Shown piece by piece: positions 1-5,603 of a stretch of DNA of 5,638 nt. A program made the position numbers and the translations under genes. The notes under the pieces are model-generated. The model had not been told where the DNA came from. It searched no databases and was given only the letters and a program-made list of their open reading frames with translations. Position 1 is the stretch's first letter, and each line of letters begins with the position of its first letter. The stretch lies in the NCBI GenBank assembly GCA_023230455.1, contig JALNXH010000050.1, positions 1 through 5,638 on the forward strand. Direction: 5' to 3'. The DNA comes from Rhodocyclaceae bacterium (lineage in GTDB: Bacteria > Pseudomonadota > Gammaproteobacteria > Burkholderiales > Rhodocyclaceae).

Positions 1-120
1 GAGCACCACAACACCAAACCCAAGCCGTTCATCTGGACCAAGAGCGCTCGCGACATCCTGCAGAAGGTCATCCGCGCCAATAGCCGCTTAAGTTCCAAAC
101 AGAATGAAACACTGCACTAG
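1..120 (+). CDS. IS630-family transposase, C-terminal end (partial)
   Basis: An open frame enters from the left edge and ends at TAG 118-120, giving 39 residues. It contains NTKPKPFIWTKSARDILQKV, which matches the family-typical C-terminal block [N]xKPFxWTK(T/S)AxxIL of IS630-type DDE transposases. The last residues (SSKQNETLH) also resemble tails of this group. This piece lies after the catalytic DDE region, so activity cannot be judged from the window. The intact reading frame and natural-looking end suggest the 3' end of a complete or recently inserted element, not a decayed one. It converges on lgt, and the two stop codons interlock in the palindrome CTAG (117-120). IS630 elements prefer CTAG targets and duplicate the TA, so this spot is probably the right-hand insertion junction (inference). 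Confidence 0.85.
   Translation, partial: EHHNTKPKPFIWTKSARDILQKVIRANSRLSSKQNETLH
103..119 (+). mobile_element. Putative right end of the IS630-type element at a CTAG target
   Basis: The host gene lgt ends at 117, exactly where the transposase frame ends, so the element boundary must lie at or next to CTAG 117-120. If TA (118-119) is the duplicated target, the element's last base is C117 and its terminal inverted repeat runs leftward from there, starting GTGCAGTGTTTC on the minus strand. The left end is outside the window, so neither the inverted repeat nor the duplication can be confirmed. The inner limit given here is arbitrary. Confidence 0.45.
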
Positions 121-899
121 CGCTTCGCAGCGCGCAGCATCAGCAGGATGCCGATGACGATCATCGGCAGCGACAGCCACTGCCCCATGCTGATCGTGTA
201 GGAGTGGCCGAAGATGCCGGCGTCCGGTTCGCGGAAATATTCGCCAAGCCAGCGAAAGACGCCGTAGCCGATGAGAAAGGCGCCGGACACCGCGCCGCGG
301 CCGCGCGGCTTGGCCGAATACCACCAGAGAAGCGCAAACAGCGCGAGGCCTTCCAACCCGGCCTGATAGAGCTGCGAGGGATGGCGCGGCTGCATGTCGA
401 CCTGCGGAAAGATCATTGCCCAAGGCAGGTTGGCGTCTGCCACTCGCCCCCACAGTTCGCCGTTGATGAAATTGCCGATGCGCCCGGCGGCGAGCCCGGC
501 CGGTACCAGCGGTGCGATGAAGTCGGTGACCTGAAAGAAGCTGCGTCCGGTCTTGCGGCCGAACAGTGCCATGGCCGCCAGTACGCCGAGAAAACCGCCA
601 TGAAAACTCATGCCGCCTTTCCAGACGGCGACGATTTCCAGCGGGTGGGCGAAGTAATAGCCTGGCTCGTAGAACAGCACCTGGCCGAGACGGCCGCCGA
701 TCACCACGCCGAGCACGCCGTAGAACAGCAGGTCGTCGATGTCCCGCGGCAGCCAGCCGTTGAGCACCTGCTGCCGGGCGCGAAGCCGGCCGAGCCCCAT
801 GAAACAGAGAAAGCCGATCAAGTACATGAGGCCGTACCAGCGGATGGCGAGGGGGCCGAGCGATACGGCGATCGGGTCGAATTGGGGATGGATCAGCAC
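117..899 (-). CDS. lgt: Prolipoprotein diacylglyceryl transferase Lgt
   Basis: This inner-membrane enzyme moves diacylglycerol from phosphatidylglycerol to the lipobox cysteine of prolipoproteins, the first step of lipoprotein maturation. The GTG at 899 gives 260 residues, a usual family length, and the family-typical start (V/M)LIHPQFDPIAVSLGP. The open frame runs upstream to an ATG at 989, but those 30 extra residues look non-conserved and lie across the promoter. Visible family features in order are IRWYGLMY near residue 20, the HGG motif at 100-102, the Lgt signature GRIGNFINGE at 139-148 (R140, N143, N146, E148), RHPSQLY near 172-178, and GYGVFRWLGEYFREPD at 211-226. Hydrophobic segments fit the usual seven membrane helices. 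The position after HPSQLY is Q where many homologues have E. The C-terminus LMLRAAKR looks natural, so the adjacent insertion element has probably not truncated the protein. Its TAG stop shares CTAG with the transposase stop. Confidence 0.97.
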   Translation of the reverse strand: MLIHPQFDPIAVSLGPLAIRWYGLMYLIGFLCFMGLGRLRARQQVLNGWLPRDIDDLLFYGVLGVVIGGRLGQVLFYEPGYYFAHPLEIVAVWKGGMSFHGGFLGVLAAMALFGRKTGRSFFQVTDFIAPLVPAGLAAGRIGNFINGELWGRVADANLPWAMIFPQVDMQPRHPSQLYQAGLEGLALFALLWWYSAKPRGRGAVSGAFLIGYGVFRWLGEYFREPDAGIFGHSYTISMGQWLSLPMIVIGILLMLRAAKR

Positions 900-904
900 G
901 GGCG

Positions 905-907
905 CCT
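905..907 (-). promoter_or_regulatory. Weak ribosome binding site deciding the lgt start
   Basis: On the minus strand AGG lies five bases before GTG 899, within GGCAGGCGCCC. It is a short Shine-Dalgarno match. Together with the conserved N-terminus LIHPQFDP, it supports GTG 899 over the upstream ATG at 989. Confidence 0.5.
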
Positions 908-929
908 GCCGGTAAAGGAAACGGCGCCG

Positions 930-935
930 ATTGTA
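930..935 (-). promoter_or_regulatory. Probable lgt promoter -10 box
   Basis: The minus strand reads TACAAT, five of six matches to TATAAT, about 30 bases upstream of the GTG start. A transcript would begin near 923, giving a leader of roughly 24 bases. No good -35 hexamer is seen at 16-18 bases spacing (GCGAAC at 958-953 is weak). The bases between the -10 box and the expected start are almost all G or C, much as at the kup promoter. Confidence 0.5.
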
Positions 936-1021
936 GCAACCGTCTGCGCACGGTTCGCCGCCGTGGTCCCGGTGCAATCGCTGTGTCATGCCGCCTTGCT
1001 AGACTCGGCAGGCCATTTTCC

Positions 1022-1025
1022 GGAG
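1022..1025 (+). promoter_or_regulatory. Ribosome binding site of the alkaline phosphatase gene
   Basis: GGAG lies eight bases before ATG 1034. It favours this start over the in-frame ATG at 983, which would put 17 non-signal-like residues ahead of the signal peptide. The gap 900-1033 is shared with lgt. A weak TAGACT at 1000-1005 is the only -10 candidate seen on this strand. Confidence 0.6.
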
Positions 1026-1033
1026 CGCCCGCC

Positions 1034-3304
1034 ATGTCCGCATTTTGTCGCCTTGCCGCTGCCCTGCTGGTGGTCTGTACGTCGCATGCCTATGCCGGCG
1101 GCGACGACGATGCGCCGTTCAGGAGCGACGGCACAACCCGTAATGCGGTCGATCCGATCTATTTCGGCGGCCGGCTCGCGGATTTTCCCACCCATGCCGA
1201 TGCCGCAACGGGGCTGCGGATCATGCCGCCGACGGCCACCGAGCTGTTCGCCGGGCAGCGCTTCGACCTGCGCGTCGAGACCCAGTTGCCGGCAGCGACT
1301 GCGCCGCGGCTGGTGGCGCTGACGGTGAACGGCCGCCCTGTGACGCGGCCGTTCCTCCGCCGCATCGAGCGCCAGGGCGCGGGGGCGGAGTCGGGGACGC
1401 CGCAGAGCCCGCTGCTCTACGGCGCCTCGGCGCGCAACCTGTTTTTCGACCGTCCCGGCCGCTACGAGATCGCGGCGACGGTGGAGGCGGACGGCGTCCG
1501 CCGGCGCATCGCCAATCGCTACGCGGTGGCGCCGGCGCCCGATCCGCGTGCACCGGGCGCGGCGCGGCGGGTGGTGTTGTTCCTCGCCGACGGCACCGGC
1601 CTGCCGTTGCGCACGGCGGCGCGGCTGGTCTCCAAGGGCGTGTTCGAAGGTCGCGCGCGCGACCGGCTGGCGCTGGAGAAGATGCCGGTACACGGTGTCA
1701 GCATGACCGCTTCGTTCGACAGCGTGATCACCGATTCGGCGCCCGGCATGGCCAGCCTGATTACCGGCATGAAGCAGGCGAACAATGCGCTCAACGTCGC
1801 ACCCGACAACACCCCGGAGAATCCGCTGGACAACCCGCGCGTCGAGACGGTGTTCGAGTACATGAAACGCGTGCACGGCTGGCGTATCGGCGTCGTCACC
1901 GACGCTTTTCTCACCGATGCGACGCCGGCTGCGGTCCAGGCGCACAGCCGCCTGCGCTGGCAGTCCGCCGCCATCGCACAGCAGATGATCGGCTGGTATG
2001 CCGACGGTACGGCGCAGCCGAAGACCGGCTATGCCGGGCTGGCGGCCCTGTCGCCGCCGCTGGATGTACTGCTGGGCGGTGGCGCTGCGCACTGGCTGGG
2101 CGAACGCAATCCGGCGTTGAAATCGTTCTACCAGTACGCCAGGGGCGGCCGCCGCGATATCGATCTGGTCGCCGCGGTGGCGCCGCAGCTCGGCTACCAA
2201 GTGGTGCGCAATGCTGCCGAGTTGCAGGCCGCGTCCGATCATGCGCCGCTGCTCGGCTTGTTCACCGGCGAGTTCCGTCCCGCCGCCAGCGGCCTCGGCC
2301 CCGACAACCTGCCCGGCGCGCTCGACCGCCTGGTCGCCCGCGGTGCGGCGACGATCCGCGGCAAGGGCGTCGAGGACGCCGAACTGGCACTGAATCTGCC
2401 GCCGCCGCAGGGCCTCGGTTGCGGCGAGACGGTCGGCGAGTGCTTCCGCCGCGTGCCGATGAAGGCCGAAATGGCGCACAAGGTCATCGACGTGCTGGAA
2501 GGCCTCAGCCGCGGCAAAGGCGGCTGGATGCTGCTGGTCGAACAGTCGCAGAGCGACAAGTTCGGCCACATTCTCGAATACGACCGCGCCATCTACGAGG
2601 TGATCGAGCTCGACCGCACGGTGGCCGCGGTCAACCGCCGTCTCGGCGGCGACCGGCGCAGCCTGCGCCTGCTGACCTCCGACCATGCCCAGCCGGAGAC
2701 CATCGGCGGGGTGGTGTTCAGTGGCACGCTGGCCGGTGTGGCGGGCAGCTGTTTTTCCGGCGCCGAGAACGGCTATCCGCTGACCCTCGGCTCCGCCGCC
2801 GACCCTGATCGGCCGTGTCCGCTGCAGGACGCTCTCGGCACGTTCAACGACGCGACGCCGCCGACCTATGCGGATCGTAACGGCGACGGCTTCCCCGACG
2901 ATCCCGATCCGACGATCAAGCTGGTGATCGAGAACGGTTTCCGCCCGACCTACAGCACCAGCTACCGCACCAACTATCTGCCGCAGGAGCCGGTGCAGCA
3001 CGCGCACGATGCCAAGGGCGCCGCCGCGCAGCCGGCGCTGCCCAACCCGGCGCGTCAACCCGAGGGTCTGCTGCTGACCGGCAATATGCCGACGTACAGC
3101 GTGGCCGGCGGCGCCAACAAGACCGGCGGCGCGATTGCCATTGCGCCCCATGCCGGCGACGACGTGCTGGTCTCCGCCGCGGGTGCCGGCGCCGGCCATT
3201 TCGCCGGGATCTACGAAAACACCTCGATCAGCCCGCGCTTGGCGCGCGCGTTGGGCGGCAGCGCACCGGTTAACAACCCGGGCGGCGGACTGGGCGGCTG
3301 GTGA
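1034..3304 (+). CDS. Secreted alkaline phosphatase, PhoA superfamily, with N-terminal domain and insertion
   Basis: The enzyme should hydrolyse phosphomonoesters outside the cytoplasm using two zinc ions and one magnesium ion. The start ATG 1034 gives 756 residues with a signal peptide ending AYA|GG after residue 21. The C15 context LVVC is not a lipobox. Residues about 22-170 look like a beta-rich, Ig-like domain (RPGRYEIAATV near 140). The catalytic domain follows, and all key E. coli PhoA residues can be placed: D186 in LADGTG (D51), D234-S235 in TDSAPG (D101 and nucleophile S102), D295 and T297 in TDATPA (D153, T155), R308 (R166), E503/D508/H512 in VEQSQSDKFGH (E322, D327, H331), D550-H551 in TSDHAQ (D369, H370), and H706 in HAGDDV (H412). 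D295 and K509 make the metal surroundings E. coli-like. About 155 residues separate H551 from H706, against about 40 in E. coli PhoA, and include a DRNGDGFPDD loop at 614-623 resembling an EF-hand. The C-terminus is glycine-rich. Family membership is sure. The substrate is unknown, and no convincing Pho box is seen upstream. Confidence 0.92.
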   Translation: MSAFCRLAAALLVVCTSHAYAGGDDDAPFRSDGTTRNAVDPIYFGGRLADFPTHADAATGLRIMPPTATELFAGQRFDLRVETQLPAATAPRLVALTVNGRPVTRPFLRRIERQGAGAESGTPQSPLLYGASARNLFFDRPGRYEIAATVEADGVRRRIANRYAVAPAPDPRAPGAARRVVLFLADGTGLPLRTAARLVSKGVFEGRARDRLALEKMPVHGVSMTASFDSVITDSAPGMASLITGMKQANNALNVAPDNTPENPLDNPRVETVFEYMKRVHGWRIGVVTDAFLTDATPAAVQAHSRLRWQSAAIAQQMIGWYADGTAQPKTGYAGLAALSPPLDVLLGGGAAHWLGERNPALKSFYQYARGGRRDIDLVAAVAPQLGYQVVRNAAELQAASDHAPLLGLFTGEFRPAASGLGPDNLPGALDRLVARGAATIRGKGVEDAELALNLPPPQGLGCGETVGECFRRVPMKAEMAHKVIDVLEGLSRGKGGWMLLVEQSQSDKFGHILEYDRAIYEVIELDRTVAAVNRRLGGDRRSLRLLTSDHAQPETIGGVVFSGTLAGVAGSCFSGAENGYPLTLGSAADPDRPCPLQDALGTFNDATPPTYADRNGDGFPDDPDPTIKLVIENGFRPTYSTSYRTNYLPQEPVQHAHDAKGAAAQPALPNPARQPEGLLLTGNMPTYSVAGGANKTGGAIAIAPHAGDDVLVSAAGAGAGHFAGIYENTSISPRLARALGGSAPVNNPGGGLGGW

Positions 3305-3348
3305 GGACGGATTTGCCCAGGCGGAGGAAATACCGAATAAGTCCGTTC
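3305..3348 (+). other. Stem-loop directly after the phosphatase stop codon
   Basis: GGACGGATTT (3305-3314), starting right after the TGA, can pair with AAGTCCGTTC (3339-3348) to give ten pairs including two G-T wobbles. The 24-base interior can form a small inner CGG/CCG helix (3322-3324 with 3333-3335). No T run follows. It may be a 3'-end element of the phosphatase mRNA. I recognise no known RNA family. Confidence 0.4.
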
Positions 3349-3374
3349 GCCCCAAGGAGACTTCCTTCGGGGCG
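3348..3374 (+). repeat. GC-rich inverted repeat (stem-loop), not a classical terminator
   Basis: CGCCCC+AAGGA (3348-3358) pairs with TCCTT+GGGGCG (3363-3367 and 3369-3374), giving an 11-bp stem with one bulged C (3368) and a GACT loop. It abuts the preceding stem-loop and shares base C3348 with it. The following bases TCGAAATG are not T-rich, so intrinsic termination is unlikely, though it could protect the mRNA 3' end or act as a REP-like element. Its left side CCGTTCGCCC (3343-3352) is identical to the core of the repeat array downstream of kup. Confidence 0.6.
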
Positions 3375-3488
3375 TCGAAATGCGCGCCTGTCAAATCAAG
3401 GGCTCAGCCCGCGCGGTGGATACGTGTTCAGATGTTTCCCCAAGCCGTCAATTTGCCATCAAGCCGTAGTTTTAGCGGCCGCCGCGGC

Positions 3489-3525
3489 GAATTGTGGCGG
3501 AATAGCCAGCCTATAATCGCGCCCA
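3489..3525 (+). promoter_or_regulatory. Probable sigma-70 promoter of kup
   Basis: TATAAT at 3512-3517 is a perfect -10 box. At 17 bases spacing the -35 position (3489-3494, GAATTG) is a poor match, so an activator or other contacts may matter. The predicted start is near A3525, giving a leader of about 30 bases. The stretch between -10 and start (CGCGCCC) is entirely G and C. Promoters with such discriminators are often sensitive to ppGpp and DksA, but that is inference here. Confidence 0.65.
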
Positions 3526-3540
3526 TTGTGCGAAGCAACA

Positions 3541-3548
3541 AAGGAGAG
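3541..3548 (+). promoter_or_regulatory. Ribosome binding site deciding the kup GTG start
   Basis: AAGGAGAG includes GGAG at 3543-3546, eight bases before GTG 3555. No ATG occurs in frame nearby until 3618, inside the first conserved segment, so the GTG is the best start. Confidence 0.8.
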
Positions 3549-3554
3549 TGCACT

Positions 3555-5444
3555 GTGTCTTCCGCCGCGTCATCCGCCCCGCATTCCCCCGGCCTTGCCG
3601 CTGCCTCACTGGCCGCGATGGGTGTCGTTTTCGGCGACATCGGTACCAGCCCGCTGTACACCATGAAGGAAGTCTTCAACGGCCATCATCCGGTGCCGGC
3701 GACGCCGGACAATCTGATGGGCATCCTCTCGCTGATCTTCTGGGCGATGACCATCACCGTGTCGCTCAAATACGTGCTGTTCATCATGCGCGCCGACAAC
3801 CGCGGCGAAGGCGGCATCATGGCCCTCACTGCGCTGGCCCTGCGCACCAAGGACGCGCAGCCCTGGCTGCTGTGGACCATCTCTGTGCTCGGCATCTTCG
3901 GTGCCGCGCTGTTCTACGGCGACGCGGTCATCACTCCGGCGATGTCGGTGCTCTCCGCGGTCGAGGGCATGGAGGTGGTGACGCCCGTGTTCAAACCGTA
4001 TGTGGTGCCGATCACGCTGATTATCCTGGTCGGCCTGTTCGTCTTCCAGCCCAAGGGCACCGCCAGCGTCGCCGCCCTGTTCGGCCCGGTGATGGCCTTC
4101 TGGTTCGTTTCCCTCGGCCTGCTCGGGCTCTATCAGGTGATCGAGCATCCGGCCATCCTGGCGGCGATCAATCCCGTGTATGCCCTGCGCTTCATGACCG
4201 AGCACGGCAATCTGGCCTTTCTCGCCCTCGGTGCCGTGGTACTCGCCATCACCGGCGGCGAGGCGTTGTATGCCGACATGGGCCACTTCGGCCGGCGGCC
4301 GATCATGATGGCCTGGGTGATTCTGGTTTTCCCCTGCCTGTATCTGAACTATCTCGGTCAGGGCGCGTTGATCCTGGCCGATCCCGCCGCCGTGCAAAGC
4401 CCCTTCTTCCACATGGCGCCGGACTTTCTGCAGATGCCGCTGGTGGCGTTGGCCACCGTGGCGACGGTGATCGCTTCGCAGGCAGTCATCTCCGGGGCCT
4501 ATTCGCTGACCAGCCAGGCCATCCAGCTCGGCTACTGTCCGCGCATCCAGATCAAGTTCACTTCCGAGCGCGAACAGGGGCAGATCTACATCCCCAACAT
4601 CAATTGGCTGCTGCTGCTGGCGGTGATCGTGCTGGTGCTCGGCTTCAAGTCGTCGAGCAATCTGGCCTCGGCCTACGGTATCGCCGTCACGCTGACGATG
4701 ATGATCGACACCATCCTCGCCTTCATCGTCGTGCGCGCCCTGTGGAAATGGGGCTGGCTACAGGCCGGGCTGTTCCTTGCGTTTTTCGTCGTGGTGGACT
4801 TCGCCTTCTTCTCCGCCAATGTGACCAAGATTCTCGACGGCGGCTGGTTCCCGATGGTGCTCGGGCTCTCGGTGTTCGCCCTGCTCTCCACCTGGAAGCG
4901 CGGCCGGTTTTTGCTCAGCCAGAAGCTGCAACAGGACTCGATGCCGCTCGATGCTTTCATCACCAGCCTGTCCTACGGCGGCCCGCACCGCGTCGAGGGT
5001 ACCGGGGTTTTCCTCACGCCGAATCCCGACAGCGTGCCGCGGGCGATGCTGCACAACCTGCTGCATAACAAGGTGCTGCACCAGCGCGTGGTGCTGCTCA
5101 ATGTTCGCGTCAAGGACGTGCCCCATGTGCCCGACGCCGAGCAGATCGAAGTTTCGCACCTGGAGCAGGGCTTCCACCGGGTGGTGGTCAACTACGGCTT
5201 CAAGGACGATCCCAACGTGCCCATGGTGCTGGAGCGTTGCGCCGACTACGGCCTGCCCTACCATCCGATGGAAACCTCGTTCTTCCTCGGCCGCGAAACC
5301 ATCGTGCCGCGGCGCATGCCGAGCATGCCGGTGTGGCGACAGGTCCTTTTCATGTGGATGTTCCGCAATGCCGATACGGCAACGGCGTTCTTCAAGATTC
5401 CGACCAACCGCGTGGTCGAACTGGGGACGCAGGTCGAGCTTTAG
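3555..5444 (+). CDS. kup: Low-affinity potassium uptake permease Kup (KUP/HAK/KT family)
   Basis: Kup imports potassium across the inner membrane, driven by proton symport. The GTG start gives 629 residues, against 622 in E. coli, so the gene is full length. The first conserved block AMGVVFGDIGTSPLYT covers residues 21-36, with the family signature GDIGTSPLY at 27-35. Further hallmarks are FYGDAVITPAMSVLSAVEG (120-138) and ITGGEALYADMGHFGRRP (232-249). Acidic residues in these blocks, such as D28 and E236, correspond to those implicated in cation coupling in the family. About twelve hydrophobic segments lie between residues 16 and 446. A cytosolic domain of about 180 residues follows, with GTGVFLT, LHNLLHNKVLH and the typical ending NRVVELGTQVEL. 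The frame is open further upstream to 3135, but that part overlaps the phosphatase gene and is not Kup-like. The gene has its own promoter and a candidate terminator, so it is probably monocistronic. I see no c-di-AMP riboswitch, which controls kup homologues in some Gram-positive bacteria. Confidence 0.97.
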   Translation: MSSAASSAPHSPGLAAASLAAMGVVFGDIGTSPLYTMKEVFNGHHPVPATPDNLMGILSLIFWAMTITVSLKYVLFIMRADNRGEGGIMALTALALRTKDAQPWLLWTISVLGIFGAALFYGDAVITPAMSVLSAVEGMEVVTPVFKPYVVPITLIILVGLFVFQPKGTASVAALFGPVMAFWFVSLGLLGLYQVIEHPAILAAINPVYALRFMTEHGNLAFLALGAVVLAITGGEALYADMGHFGRRPIMMAWVILVFPCLYLNYLGQGALILADPAAVQSPFFHMAPDFLQMPLVALATVATVIASQAVISGAYSLTSQAIQLGYCPRIQIKFTSEREQGQIYIPNINWLLLLAVIVLVLGFKSSSNLASAYGIAVTLTMMIDTILAFIVVRALWKWGWLQAGLFLAFFVVVDFAFFSANVTKILDGGWFPMVLGLSVFALLSTWKRGRFLLSQKLQQDSMPLDAFITSLSYGGPHRVEGTGVFLTPNPDSVPRAMLHNLLHNKVLHQRVVLLNVRVKDVPHVPDAEQIEVSHLEQGFHRVVVNYGFKDDPNVPMVLERCADYGLPYHPMETSFFLGRETIVPRRMPSMPVWRQVLFMWMFRNADTATAFFKIPTNRVVELGTQVEL

Positions 5445-5458
5445 AGAAATGCTCCCGC

Positions 5459-5578
5459 GCCCTTTCACCGCGGGCCTCTTTCTTCCATTCACCTTGGGCC
5501 CCCTTCTTCCGTTCGCCCCGAGCCCCCTACTTCCATTCGCCCTGAGCCTCCTTCTTCCGTTCGCCCTGAGCGTGTCGA
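5459..5578 (+). repeat. Tandem array of 24-bp half-repeat units
   Basis: Four units start exactly 24 bases apart at 5483, 5507, 5531 and 5555, each beginning TTCC(A/G)TTC followed by (A/G)CCYYGRGC. Adjacent units among the first three differ at four to six positions. A degenerate unit at 5459-5482 matches the next in 17 of 24 positions. The last unit (CCGTTCGCCCTGAGCGTG) is the left arm of a very common proteobacterial interspersed repeat of the form CCGTTCGCCCTGAGC...GAAGGGC. This repeat is often mistranslated as FALSxSKG or PFDTLRANG peptides, and both occur in frames here. Only the last copy has a right arm. Confidence 0.85.
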
Positions 5579-5603
5579 AGGGCAACGGCTGACTTTTCTT
5601 TCT
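5557..5603 (+). terminator. Candidate intrinsic terminator of kup
   Basis: CCGTT (5557-5561) pairs with AACGG (5584-5588), and GCCCT (5563-5567) pairs with AGGGC (5579-5583), with one bulged C (5562) and an 11-base loop. The stem is followed after five bases by CTTTTCTTTCT (5593-5603). It lies about 110 bases after the kup stop, and its arms are the repeat element itself, so a mobile-type repeat may serve as terminator. The loop and the gap before the T run are larger than ideal. Confidence 0.55.

Noticed and set aside
901..928. GGCGCC repeated at 901-906 and 923-928, able to hide the lgt ribosome binding site in a hairpin
   Set aside because: The predicted transcript starts near 923, so the distal arm would not be transcribed. 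Both copies are also self-palindromic and easily found by chance in GC-rich DNA.
1064..1081. A lipobox at C15 of the phosphatase, which would link it to the neighbouring lgt
   Set aside because: The context LVVC has valine at -1, where G, A or S is needed. AYA|GG six residues later is a good signal peptidase I site.
204..1322. A 372-codon plus-strand open frame over lgt and the start of the phosphatase
   Set aside because: It lies antisense to an unmistakable Lgt and then out of frame with the phosphatase, and it has no domain signature.
986..3394. An 802-codon open frame on the minus strand across the phosphatase gene
   Set aside because: It is the antisense shadow of a GC-rich gene. It is arginine- and alanine-rich with no recognisable motif, while the plus strand encodes every PhoA active-site residue.
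3400..3416. Small palindromes GGGCTCAGCCC and CCGCGCGG, and the GC-rich GCCGCGGC at 3481-3488
   Set aside because: They leave too little room for a loop or are short GC-only palindromes expected from composition. There is no spacing or repeat to mark an operator.
3301..3516. A 71-codon small open frame between the phosphatase and kup
   Set aside because: It has no supporting ribosome binding site, an arginine-rich sequence without a recognisable motif, and it spans the stem-loops and the promoter. It looks like non-coding DNA read by chance.
3135..3554. A 140-residue N-terminal extension of Kup
   Set aside because: It overlaps the phosphatase in another frame and contains the kup promoter. 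Kup homologues start close to the GDIGTSPLY motif, as GTG 3555 does.
3305..3554. A c-di-AMP (ydaO-type) or other known riboswitch controlling kup
   Set aside because: I see no ydaO consensus, and the structured part lies upstream of the kup promoter, so it would not be in a transcript starting near 3525.
5445..5592. An in-frame eight-residue repeat protein (LLPFALSL-type) after kup
   Set aside because: The 24-bp DNA repeat is a multiple of three, so any frame shows an eight-residue repeat. FALSxSKG peptides are a known artefact of translating this interspersed repeat.
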